Source of the DNA: Microvelia longipes
Taxonomy: Eukaryota > Arthropoda > Insecta > Hemiptera > Veliidae
Reading direction: 5' to 3'
NCBI GenBank assembly: GCA_018340805.1
Contig: JACMZG010000008.1
Location: forward strand, 24,786,861 to 24,850,860
Length of the DNA stretch: 64,000 bases
Under the pieces are notes generated by a model. It was given only the letters and a program-made list of their open reading frames with translations. It made no database searches and was not told the origin of the DNA. Positions 27,401-40,152 of this stretch are shown in pieces. A program made the translations under genes and the position numbers. Numbering within the stretch: position 1 is the first letter of the stretch; each line of letters begins with the position of its first letter.

Positions 27401-30400
27401 AAATTTTATAAGTTTATTAAACGTATTAGGAAAGGAGCTGTGCTAAGTTATAACGAAATTGTCATGATTTTTGTTGGAATTTGTGATGAGTTTTCCAATC
27501 AGACCTACTTTTTTATAATTTCATTTTTTTATTTAGTTTATATTATGTCACATAAAAATAAATGTCTCATTTATTGTCGGCCAATAAATTTCATTTTGGA
27601 ACTGGTATGAAGTTGACTGCCCTGAAGATTTTGAGATTAGTGAAATATTGATATCAGACTTTCTCGTACCCTATATGTCAATACATTTACATTAATAGGT
27701 ATTATTAATTACAGTTTTTCTGGGTAGAAATTAAATAAATAATTATATAATTCAGATTGAGTATGCAAGAATGCTATGGAATAATAATATTAGAAGACAC
27801 ACTATTAGAAGTAAAAAGAAATGATAAAAATCTAATTAAAAACAGTTCATTTTGAATAGAAGAGGTAAGGATAAGAAGTGCCTTGGTGTGGGTAAAATAA
27901 CCTGACTTACTCCCATTTACACATCGCCCTCCTTGCAGCAGTAGGGACTTTTTCCTATTGTTTAACTGTTTTACAAACGTTACAGCTGATTTTTAGCCAT
28001 GTGACCATGTAGGAAGATATATCGATATATATCGATAATAGAGGAGTATAATCCATTAAAAATGTGAGGTGACTTATGAAAATGGTCTCTGCCCCATGCA
28101 AGATTAGTTTAAAAACTGAAGTGTTTAAATTATTTTACAATTATTATAAATATAACATAAACCATATTTTGAATAAAAGTCTGGCACTTCTTTAGATAGT
28201 TACTCCCTTTTTGGGGAGTTCTATACTGCTTTTTTATCTATGTAACCTTCTTTAGATTGTTACTCCCCTTTGACAGATCAGACTGGTTACTCCCCTTAGT
28301 TTTTTTTATTTTATTACTAATCTTTATATATTTTACCTTATTATACGCTCTTACCTGGGGATGAAGAAAAGCATTGGGGCTTTTGTTGGGGTTAGAATAG
28401 GGGGAAAGACAAAGATATGACATCTTCACTGAGGGGAGTAACCATCAAAAGAAGGTCCCTGAGTAACCTTCTTTAGATGGTTTCTCCCCAACAATGCTAT
28501 GAGGGGAGTAACCATTTAAAGAAGGTCTCTGAATAACCTTCTGTAGTGGATAGTTACCCCCCAACAACGCTTTGAGGGGGATTAACCATTTAACGAAGGT
28601 CTCTGAGTAACCTTCTCATAGGTTAGAGTAACTATCTAAAGAAGTATCAAAAGTCTATCACATGTCCTAAGTGTATGAATAGATGACCTATTAGGTGGAT
28701 AGTTAAACAGGACTTTCCTTATTAATTGAGCAACAAACAATGCAACAACAGATACTTCTGTTGTGGCTTCTAAATAGAAATATTTCTAAATACTTGAGTA
28801 GTTTCTGTTTTCCTGTTTTAATTATTTGTATTTTTGTGTTACTTATTTAAATTGCTTTTATTTATGTTACATCAAACAGGTCAACAAACAGATGTTCAAC
28901 AGATATCTCAACAACAACTGCAACAAATCTTACTGAAACAACAGCAGCAGCAAAGTCAGAGTGAAGTTTCATCTCATCTTCAGCAGCTGCTGATCAAACA
29001 GCTTGAAGGTCCTGCTCAGCAGCTTCAACACTTGCTAGTAAAACAGCCTGGTGGACAAAGTGAATCCACTAGTACTACCACTGTGCAGCAAATCTCCCAG
29101 CAACAATTACAGCAGTTGCTTATGAAACAGCAACAATCTGTGACAAATCAGGTTAGATATTAATTTTATACCTTAAATACCCACTTATGGTTGGTCTCAT
29201 GATTGGTTGTAACCTACCTAGCTAACTAATACTCCTTTAATTATTTTCATAAACAGCATTTTTCAAGTATATAAATGTTAAATTATTTTTTAAAACAATA
29301 TATTTAATAAAATTTTAATGGTTATACATTAAATTTAACTATTATAAAACTTACTAATAAGGTATGTATATACAAAGATTTAATAACAGTAGTCAAACAA
29401 ATTGTAAATATTTATCAAATGGTTTTAAAATATGTGTATTTATTTTGTGTATTTAATATTGTTTTATTACATGATAAAAAAATTAACTAAAAATTTATAC
29501 TTTAGATTTGTTAGGTTGGCTTAACTTGTTCTTCAGTGTGTCTCTGTTATCAGTGATTAAATCAGGTTTGTTTTATTCTTAAATAAAAGCCAATTCTAAA
29601 AACCAAAAGGTATGGTCCAGATATAAAAAATAAGGACCTTAAAGGACCTAGATTACCTGGTACTGCCAACCTAATTTTCAAAAGATTAGTTCAAGAATAT
29701 ACTTTAAAGGACTGATGAAACATTATTTAAAATTGAATATGAAAGTTAAGATTTATTTTTATTCTATTATTTCTTTTTAGATTTTCATTTTACAGTTTTA
29801 CTCTGTTTTTCCTTAACTAACCTTGAAGTGCTATTTCTATTGATAATTAACTCTATTATTTTATTTTAGAACGAAGTTCAGCAAATAGTAATAAAGCAAG
29901 CCAATGTGAGTCAAAGTTGTGGGCAGTCTGAAGTTGTAACAACACAACACCAGCAAGTCTCTCAACAACATTTACAACAACTGCTTATGAAGCAAACACA
30001 AAATGAATCAACGGGACAAGTTCAGCAACTGGTAATGAAACAGAGTGCAAGTGGCAATGAGGGACAAACACAGCAAGTTCAGTTGCTTGTCAAGCAGCAA
30101 GCAGGACAAACTGATGTTCAGCATATATCTCAACAACAATTACAACAACTTTTACTTAAACAGCAACAGCAAATGATTATTGTTAAACAACACGATCAAA
30201 AACATATCCAAGTTATACCCCAGAGCAAGGTAATATATTTTTTATATTATGTAATAATGACAAATTAATAAAATCATTCTTCATTGGTTGAATAAAAAAA
30301 TAAATAAATACTTTTGGTATGGACTGGACCAAAAGTACCTCTGCCCATCTTAAAATTTGAACCATTAGACATACATTAATGAAACTTAAGGTACTTTTTT

Positions 30401-33400
30401 TGTGTAATAGAAAACTTCTTTTTGGTGACATAGTTAACTTTGAGTGTTCCATGCAACACAATATTTTGTGAAAAAATAAATTGGAAGATGTACTTTGATT
30501 GGGTTTTTTGTGTTCTATGGATGGATTTAAGACATTAGCCCCTTGTATAATTTTGTTCAAGGCTGCTATTTGGTGGGAATAAGTGCCTATGTGTTAAAAT
30601 TGAACATTTTAACTCAAAATTGACCTTAAGTACTTGAGTTTCAATTTTGACTTAAAATGTCCAATGTTTACCCTTTGGGGACTTGTTCCCACTAACATAA
30701 ATTATGCAAAAAGCCCAATCAAAATATATCTTCCAATTTATTTTTTTCTATTCTTTCACAAAATTTGGTGTTGCATGGAACACCTGTAGTAAGCTAGGTC
30801 ACAAAAAAAGTTTCCTTGCACACAAAAAAGTACCTTAAGTTTCATTATTTTATGTTTTTATGGAAGACCAGCTAAATGCTGAAAAATCAACCTTTTATTA
30901 TCCATGTGTAATAATATTTTGTTACCATTTTATTGTAAGTTTATTTTTGTTGGATAATAAAGTACTATTTGTTGGATAAAGTTTTTTATTATTATGTCTA
31001 GTGGTTTTAAATTAAAGAGGAGTGGGGGAAACTTATGGTCCTCTCTGTTTTAAAATTGAAATTTTCTTTGAAATTAAAATCAACAGGATAAGAAAATACA
31101 GTAAGGGAAACATCTATTACCAAGGATTGTTTATGTTGGCCATGGATTAACATGTATTTCAATGAAACTGATGTAAATTAATATCTAAATATGTATGAAC
31201 TTAAAACTAATATTCGATATTCTATATACTATGTATAATTAAGATTTATGAAGACTGTAGTTCTAAAATAAATATTTTTAGAGAAACTTGTAACTGAAGG
31301 GAGATTTGTATTAACGGAGAGAGATACTGTATTTTTAGGTTGTCTTTTTAAATTTAGAATATGTGAGTAACTACTATTTATATTGTTTGTATCCTGTATT
31401 TTATTCATGGTATTTGGTTCAATTTTAATGACTATCCAAAGTGCGTTGTGTGTTTAAATATTTTTCAGATTGTAGAACTTTTAACATTGTTATTATCAAT
31501 TTTATATATTTTCTTGGTCATTTTTTCAGCTATGGCTGTATGTATGTCTAATAAATTGACTATATTTTTATTATGGATCCTATGCCTGTTTAGAAATAAC
31601 TTTGAGGTTTCACCGGTTTTGATTTTATTTAGTGCATTTAATACAATTACCTGAAGATGCTGAGCTTTGCTCAGGGAAACGTAATTATAAAATGAATTAA
31701 TATTTATTTTGGGACTGCAGTCTTCATCAATCTTAATTATATGTATTATAAATAAATATTATAATAGTAAATAATTAAGTTATTTATAAACTTAAAAATA
31801 ATATATTGTATTTTTTGAGCCGAGCTGTAATATTTATTCTATTGTTATGCATTCTGCATTTGTATTCTATTGTGTTGTAGGGTCAAAGTCTTACTCTGGC
31901 CCAGATCCAGCAATTACAACAGCAACAGTTACAGCAAAAGTCTACTGTCTCCACCAGTCTCCTCACCAGCCCTCGAGTTGTTACTTCATGTTAGTATTTG
32001 CAATTTTTATTTCCAACTTTCAATAAAGTTTATTTTATTTAGTTGTGTCTTTAACTTTTAATTTTATTACTATTAAATATTTGTGTTTTAAGAGCTAACC
32101 AAGAAATGAAAAAAAAAAAAATATCAGTGTTATGGCATAGCTATGTTATGTACAGTTAGTTTTTAATCAAATGGGAACCTTTGTCTCTCAGTATATTTTA
32201 ATAGGTTGTTTCATTATTTTTATTTATTCATGTGTCAAAATTTACACGGGCAACTTAAAAATAAACTTCAGATTCTACATTTTTGTGAAGTATATTATAG
32301 GGCTATGGATATTTTCTTGGCGAAAATGTAGTTTTCTAAGTCACAAAAAAAAATTTTTAAAATAAATTACCATTTTGTCCTGGTTTATACCTTCATTTGT
32401 TCATTTACACCTTGCTGCCTAACTTGCAGGTCGTTATTTACTCTTCTTCTAATAATAAAACAATTTGTAAATATCCTTGATTCCTGCCCTGCTAAAAAAA
32501 CACTCCTTCACCGTAGTAGTAGTAAGAGTGGACAGTAGTCAAGCCTGGTGAGTAGACCACACCATTGGGTCCTTTTCACCAACCCCGAAGTCTCCTTTAC
32601 CTTAACTTCATCAGCTCATTTTCCTTTCAAAGTTCCATTTCCCTTGAAAATTGCTCTTAACATCAACAACAGTTAAAGGCTGCTAACTCCAGCTCATAAA
32701 ACTGTTGGTTTCATCAGTCATAAAACCAACTGAATAAAAAAGTATGATAAGAAGACGAAATTTAGCAAGTAATTAATATTTGGTATGTGGTTTAGTTGCT
32801 GGTGCTGGTGGAAATAAAGGACAAGGCAGTCAAATGGTTGCTAAAGTACAGGGATCTGTTGTCTCCATGGAGACCATATTAGCTGCTCAACAAAAACAAG
32901 GTACTGTCACCTCTTTCTTTTCTTTTGTATCCTTATTTTCTTTTTTTCTCCATCTTTAACTAATTAATAATATAATAATTAATAATGATTGTTATTAATA
33001 TAAGAGTAATATGTGATATATTAAAAGTGATATCCGACCAGAAAGATGAAGAAACTAGACGTTGTAGCGAGCCATTGGTTAACACTTATATCAGTTGTTT
33101 CAGCTCGCAGTGAGATAGGGATATACTTACAAGATTCCCAGTCCCCCCACTCGTCAACCACAAGTTCTTTCTATTCTACCCCTTCACATTTTACAGTTCT
33201 TCCTTATTCTTAAGGAACTTGTCTTTTAATTATCATCTTAATTGACTAAATATATTGATATTAATCAATTGATCATCGTGTTTGTCTAGTTCTCCGATTT
33301 ATGCGTGTTACGTATTTTTTTGTATCTTTATGTATATAGTTAATAAATTTAAAGTAATTTAATTGTATAAAAACTGAAATCAATTGTTGTCTTCTCTCTG

Positions 33401-36400
33401 TGTATGATTGTATTTTTTTTAAATTATGCATTGCTTCATATTACATTTTGGTTCGATTTCTAATGACTTATATCTTCTATTTCAATTATTTTACTTAATC
33501 AATGAAAGAAGAGACAACTTGATGTCTGATGACTTCTATCTCTATTATTTACTTTGATTCAGTAAAAGAAATGTCTTGTTCTGTCTTCATTCTTGTAGTT
33601 GTGTATGAGTTTCTCAGTTATTATCTGCATTAGAATGTTTAAACGCAAATTTATTTTTTCTCCTTGGTTAGGCTTTTTGAATTGTGTTATTTCTTTTTTA
33701 AATGTTTTAAACGAAAAAATCTTCTTTTTGCGCAATTATAAAACTACATAATTAGTGAATAATAGCAAAATAAAAATATTTTGGAAAAAGTAAGTGTAGG
33801 TTGTTAGGTATTTTCAAAACACTAATTTGATGTTTGATTGACGGTGATATTGATATAATAATATGAACATCGTATAGAGACGAGCCCCTCTCGATTATTG
33901 GTTGCTGGAGACTCGGGAATATTACTCCCACCTCTACACTAGCTATACTCAAATACCTACCTATACAGTATTTATACATACTAGAAGTGTTAACCAAATG
34001 GCTGTTGTAACGTCTAGTGATGAAGAAGGGCTGGGATCATAAATATAAGAACAAAAAATTGGGTATGGGGTGCCTCGCAACTTTTCTCATCACATTGGAT
34101 TAGCTACACTCATCCTCTCATCTTCGTCTCACTTCGCTTTTCTTCAGAATATTAAAGTTATTAAATTTATACTGCAACACGTCTTCGGACTCCCTTTTGC
34201 TCGTCCTCAGATAGTAAATACATCTGTTTCATTCCCAGTGGTCACCCATCCTAGCACTGACTACACTCGATGCTGCTTAACTTTATAATCCAACAAAAAA
34301 TCACTTAATTAAACTTAGTGTACTTTATTATTACGTAAAAGTTTTGCACTTGTGCTGAATTTCTTCTCAATTGGATTATTTTGTTTTTTACAGTTTTTTT
34401 AAAACGTACACATTTGATAGTTATTTGATAAAAATTGAACAAATGCTGATAATGAGATAAAACTTGGCGCATATGTTACTCTTATAAATGGCTACATGCG
34501 TGCTTAATCTCAAATTGTTTTTGCTTTTTATGTTTTTTGACATTTTTCTCGAGTCATTATAGCGGATTATTTACGTCTTATTGTTATCAGTTTTAAGTGG
34601 AGACGTCTTTTTATGTTTATGAAGAATGTAAATAAGACAATTTTTAACTTATTTATGAAAATGTTTTATTCTTTTTAGTTGTTTATAAGATTATTTGTTT
34701 AGAAAATAAGATGAATTTTACATTTCTCCATTAAAAGGAAGAACTTAACATATAATGAACACGCAAATTAAATTTAGATTTCTGCACGTTATGGTTATCG
34801 TGATATCAAGTTTAGTTACGAATAACACATAATATATATTTTTTATTTTATTTATGTAAATTGTTCATCTAAAACAATTAAAAAATTTTTAACATTGCTA
34901 AAAGTCCCTTTAAATAATTTTAACCTTTGAAATTAAGAAATAATAATTTTATATATGTGGCATAAGGTGAACTAACCTGCTGCTGTCTAAAACAGCTTAT
35001 TCCAGGTGAGTTAGAGAACACTATGTCCCCCGCCCCCCATCCTTACTGCATAAATGTTTAGATCACTTTAATTTTGTTAATAAAAGGAATAAGAACAAAC
35101 ATCAATTTAATATTATGACTGGTTCCTACAACTAAATTTCATTATGACTTATTTATCTTTAATTAAATGTGATTTAATTAAAACTGCCTCCGTGGCTGAT
35201 CGTAAAGGCGTTCGATTTCGGCACCGGAGGTCCGGGGTTTGCAGCCCGGGCTATGCTCTAAGATTTTATTAATAGTATTTGTATTAAAATGATTTCGCCA
35301 ACTTTAATTAATTCTTAGAGTGTAGTAGATGAAACCCACCTGAGGTTTTTCCTGCAGGGTGAATACCATGATGGGCCGAAAGGCCCTAAAACGGGCATTT
35401 TTTTAAATGTGATTATAAATTATTATAATCATTATTTGTATTTGAATCTGAATTGAATTGACTGAATGTATTTTTTTGGTAGGTATTCAAGGTGGACAAG
35501 TGAACAGAACATCTCTTGGGCAATATGCTGTTGTTTCAGTACCCCAGCAGAGAGTGGTAAAGTTTTTCATCTTATCATTTTATTATAATAACTGATAGTA
35601 GTAATCATAGATGAATATATTAGTTGTAGTAATGAATATTATTAATGTAAACTATCACATCATAATTTTATATGCAAGACTTGGCTGCACTTTTTAACGT
35701 GTATTTCAATGTATTTGTTACAACCACTTTTATATGTTTTTGAGAAACAGGAAAATGGTCAAGTTAAAATTGAAATCAGATTTAAGTTTGTTCTGTACTG
35801 TTCAGTCCAGCAGGTGGACTTCCTTATTGACTTTGAGGGTGTTCTGTACTTTACAGTCCAGTAGGTGGACTTCTTTCTGGCTTTGAGTGTGTTCTGTACT
35901 GTACAGTCCAGCAGGTAGACTTCCTTCCTGGCTTTGAGTGTGTTCTGTACTGTACAGTCCAGCAGGTGGAATTCCTTCCTGGCTTTATTGTAAAATTATG
36001 ATTGTGTAATAGTTATTTATGTTACAAGGGATAGAAGAAAGTTTTACTGCTCAAGGCAAGAACTTCATTAGGTCCCTAAGGCGTGGGGTTTGTTAAATAG
36101 ACAAAGTATAACAAGGGTGTGAGCATTTATATAAATACAGCATTTACTACATAATACAGAAAAGCAAAGGATTAATATTCTAAATTGTTGTAAGAGAAAT
36201 ATAAATTAAGTATATAAATCAGGATATATAAAAAAACCAAGTTGTAAAGTTTTTATTTTTATGACTAATTTATTGATTGTTGATTGCAGAATGTTAGTGA
36301 AGGTTTGAAACAGACAGTTGCAGGGAGTGTTAGTAGTGGTAGTTCCAATGTTACGTCATCAGTGACTGGTGCCAACCCTAGGCTTCCTATCAGTGTTGCA

Positions 36401-39400
36401 CAGATATCTGGTAAACAGTTACTTCTTACCGGCAAACCTACTACTCAGGTAACTGTACATTTTTTGTAAGACAATGTTTTTTTAAGTTTTGACTGGTTGT
36501 CTCCTTAAATTTAAAAAAGAAATAAATAAAAAAAAATTATATAAAGCTCTGGTTTTTGGAAAATTATTATAATTTATTTTATTTCTTTAGTTACTTATTC
36601 ATTGGGTGTAAATTAAATTCTATATAGTGGCAGCTATGTTAACATTGATCATGTTGGTGGGATAACCTATGTTTTTAACTTTTCTACTGTTGCACTTATA
36701 ATTTCATAGAACTCCTTTATAATGAATAAACATTCTATAGTAAATATTTAATAGTAATTTCCAAAAAAATGATAAGGTAAAAGCTATATATTTTCATAAT
36801 CATTGTTTCTTCACTTAATCATTGTTACTTCTTCAGGCTTAATCATTGTACTTCTTCAGGCTTAATCATTGTTACTTCAGCTTAATCATTGGGCTTAATC
36901 ATTGTTACTTCTTCAAGCTTAATTGGTCACTTCTTCTGGCTTAATCATTGTACTTCTTCTGGCTTAATCATTGTTACTTCTTCAGGCTTAATCATTGTTA
37001 CTTCTTCAGGCTTTGTTACTCTCAGGCTTAACATTGTTACTTCTTCAGGCTTAATCATTGTTTACTTCTTCAGGCTTCTTCAGGCTTAATCATTGTTACT
37101 TCTCAGGCTTAATTGATGTCACTTCTTCTGGCTTAATCATTGTTACTTCTCAGGCTTAATCGTTGTTACTCTTCAGCTTAATTGTTGTTATTTCTTCAGG
37201 CTTAATGATGTTACTTCTCAGGCTTAATTTGTTACTTCTTCAAATCATACTTCTTCAGGCTTAATCATTCTTAGGCTTAATCATTGTTACAGGCTTAATC
37301 ATTGTTACTCTTCAGGCTTAATCATTGTTAGGCTTAATCATACTTCTTCAGGCTTAATCATTGTTACTTCTTCAGGCTTAATTCATTGTTACTTCTTCAG
37401 GCTTAATCATTGTTACTTCTTCAGGCTTAATCATTGTTACTTCTTCAGGCTTAATCATTGTTACTTCTTCTGGCTTAATCATTGTTACTTCTTCAGGCTT
37501 AATCATTGTTACTTCTTCAGGCTTAATCATTGTTACTTCTTCAGGCTTAATCATTACTCTTCTGGCTTAATCATTGTTACTTCTTCAGGCTTAATCATTG
37601 TTACTTCTTCAGCTTAATTATTGTTACTACTTCAGGCTTAATCATTGTTACTTCTTCAGGGGCTTAATCATTGTTACTTCTCAGGCTAATCATTGGCTTC
37701 AGGCTTAATCATTGTTACTTCTTCAGCTTAATCATTGTTACTCTTCAGGCTTAGTCATTGTTACTTCTTCTTGCTTAGTCATTGTTACTTCTTCTAGCTT
37801 AACATTGTTACTTCTTCTTGCTTAATCATTTACTTCTTCAAGCTTAATCATTGTTACTTCTTCAGGCTTAATCGTTGTTACTTCTTCTTCAGGCTTAATC
37901 ATTGTTACTTTCTTCAGGCTTAATCATTGTGGCTTAATTGTTTTACTTTCTTCAGGCTTCATTCAGGCTTAAATCTTGTTTCTTTCAGGCTTAATCATTG
38001 TTACTTCTTCAGGCTTAATCATTGTTACTTCTTCAGGCTTAATCATTGTTACCTTCTTCAGGCTTAATCATTGTGTTACTTCTTCAGGCTAATTGTTGTT
38101 ATTTCTTCAGGCTTAATTGATGTCACTTCTTCTGGCTTAATCATTGTTACTTTCAGGCTTAATCAGTTACTTTTTAGGCTTAATCGTTGTTACTTCTTCA
38201 GGCTTAATCGTTGTTACTTCTTTAGGGCTTAATCATTGTTACTTCTTCAGGCTTAATCGTTGTTACTTCTTTAATCATTGTTACTTCTTCAGGCTTAATC
38301 ATTGTTACTTCTTCTTGCTTAATCATTGTTACTTCTTCAGGCTTAATTGTTGTTACATCTTCAGGCTTAGTCCATTGTTACTTCTCTCTGGTTACTTCTG
38401 CTTAATCATTATTACTTCTTCAGCTAATCATTGTTACTTTCTCAGGCTTAATCGTTGTTACTTCTTCAGGCTTAATCATTGTTACTTCTTCAGCTTAATC
38501 ATTGTTACTTCTTCAGGCTTAATTGTTGTTATTTCTTCAGGCTTAATTGATGTTACTTCTCAGGCTTAATCATTATTACTTCTTCAGGCTTAATCATTGT
38601 TACTTCTTCAGGCTTAATCATTGTTACTTCTTCAGGCTTAACTTTTCATTAATCTTGTTACTTTTCAGGCTTAATCATTGTACTTCTTCAGGCTTAATCG
38701 TTGTTACTTCTTCAGGGCTTAATCGTTGTTACTTCTTCAGGCTTATCTTAATTGTTATTTCTTCCTTCTGGCTTCAGGCTTAATTTGTTTTTCTTCAGGC
38801 TTAATCATTGTTACTTCTTCAGGCTTAATTGTTATGTTATCATTGTTACTTCTTCAGGCTTAATCATTGTTGGCTTACTTCTTCAGGCTTAATCAGTTAC
38901 TTCTTCAGGCTTAATCATTGTTAACTTCTTCAGGCTTAATCATTGTTACTTCTTCAGGCTTAATACTTCTTCAAGGCTTAATTATTGTTACTTCTTCAGG
39001 CTTAATCATTGTTACTTCTTCAGGCTTAACTTCAGGCTTAATTCATGTCACTTCTTCTGGCTTAATCATTGTTACTTCTTCTGGCTTAATCATTGTTACT
39101 TCTTCTTGGGGCTTAATCATTGTTTCTTCTTCAGGCTTAATCATTGTTACTCTTCAGGCTTAATTGTTGTATTTCTTCAGGCTTAATCATTCTTCTTCAG
39201 GCTTAATCATTGTTACTTCTTCAGGCTTAATTAACACACAGATAAGTTTATTTTCTTTTAGTTTGACGATTAAGATTTAATTTTTTAATGGTTCTGTGAT
39301 ATTAGTTTTAATAGTTTTATTTGTTTGTTTTATTTATTATGTACTTATCTTTTTGTTAATGAAGCCTGAAGATGGTAACAAGGATTACGGAAATATATAG

Positions 39401-40095
39401 CTTTTACTTATCATTTTTGTGTAATTACTATTAAATATTTACTATAGAACATTAAGCCTTTTTTAATTTTATTAATTATTAGTATAACCTATGAATCACA
39501 TCTAAAATACAGTTTTTTTTCTCAGCAAACTTCAGTTTAATATGTAATTATTATTGAAGATATTAAGCCTTACCAAATTTGAACACATGCTATAAACTTT
39601 TTGTGATCTGTAGGTCTCATTGGATCTTGCAAATCTTCAAATTTCATTTCATTTTATTTTATTTGGTGTTCATACTTTCATTTTGATTACTTCTTTTGAT
39701 TTCTCCTTTATATCTTTTAATAATTAATAAATAAATTTCAGAATGTACTTCTCGGTACAACATCCAGTGGTCAAGCCGTGTTACTGCATCAAGGCTCTCA
39801 ACAGATACTCATTCCTAGTCAGACTTTGAAAGCTATTCAGGGCCTTAAAGTTATTCCTATCACCAGTACGTCTGTCCCCAATGCCCATAGAACCACTACA
39901 CAAGGTAAGTGTTCCTAAATATACTTCCAGTTTAATAAAATAAAATAAAATAATTCTTTATTTGCTTGGGTGAACATAATGTGATAAAACTTATGACAAA
40001 AGCATACGTGATTAAAAAATTATTTAAATCATCATTAAAAACTAATTCTAAAATTAATAAATTTATAGTAATAAATTAATAAACTAATTTTATAA

Positions 40096-40152
<57 letters not shown>

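Noticed and set aside
28187..28645. CRISPR array
   Set aside because: The repeats are imperfect, self-complementary and lack regular unique spacers, and the genome is eukaryotic.
35190..35265. A tRNA gene
   Set aside because: The box motifs are tRNA-like, but the arms do not form a complete cloverleaf and the sequence runs on into a SINE body with flanking target duplications.
36889..39163. Four open frames of 66-141 codons with LIIVTSSG / NHCYFFRL repeats
   Set aside because: They are made wholly by the 24-bp minisatellite, whose length is a multiple of three; there is no start context, splice signals or family match.
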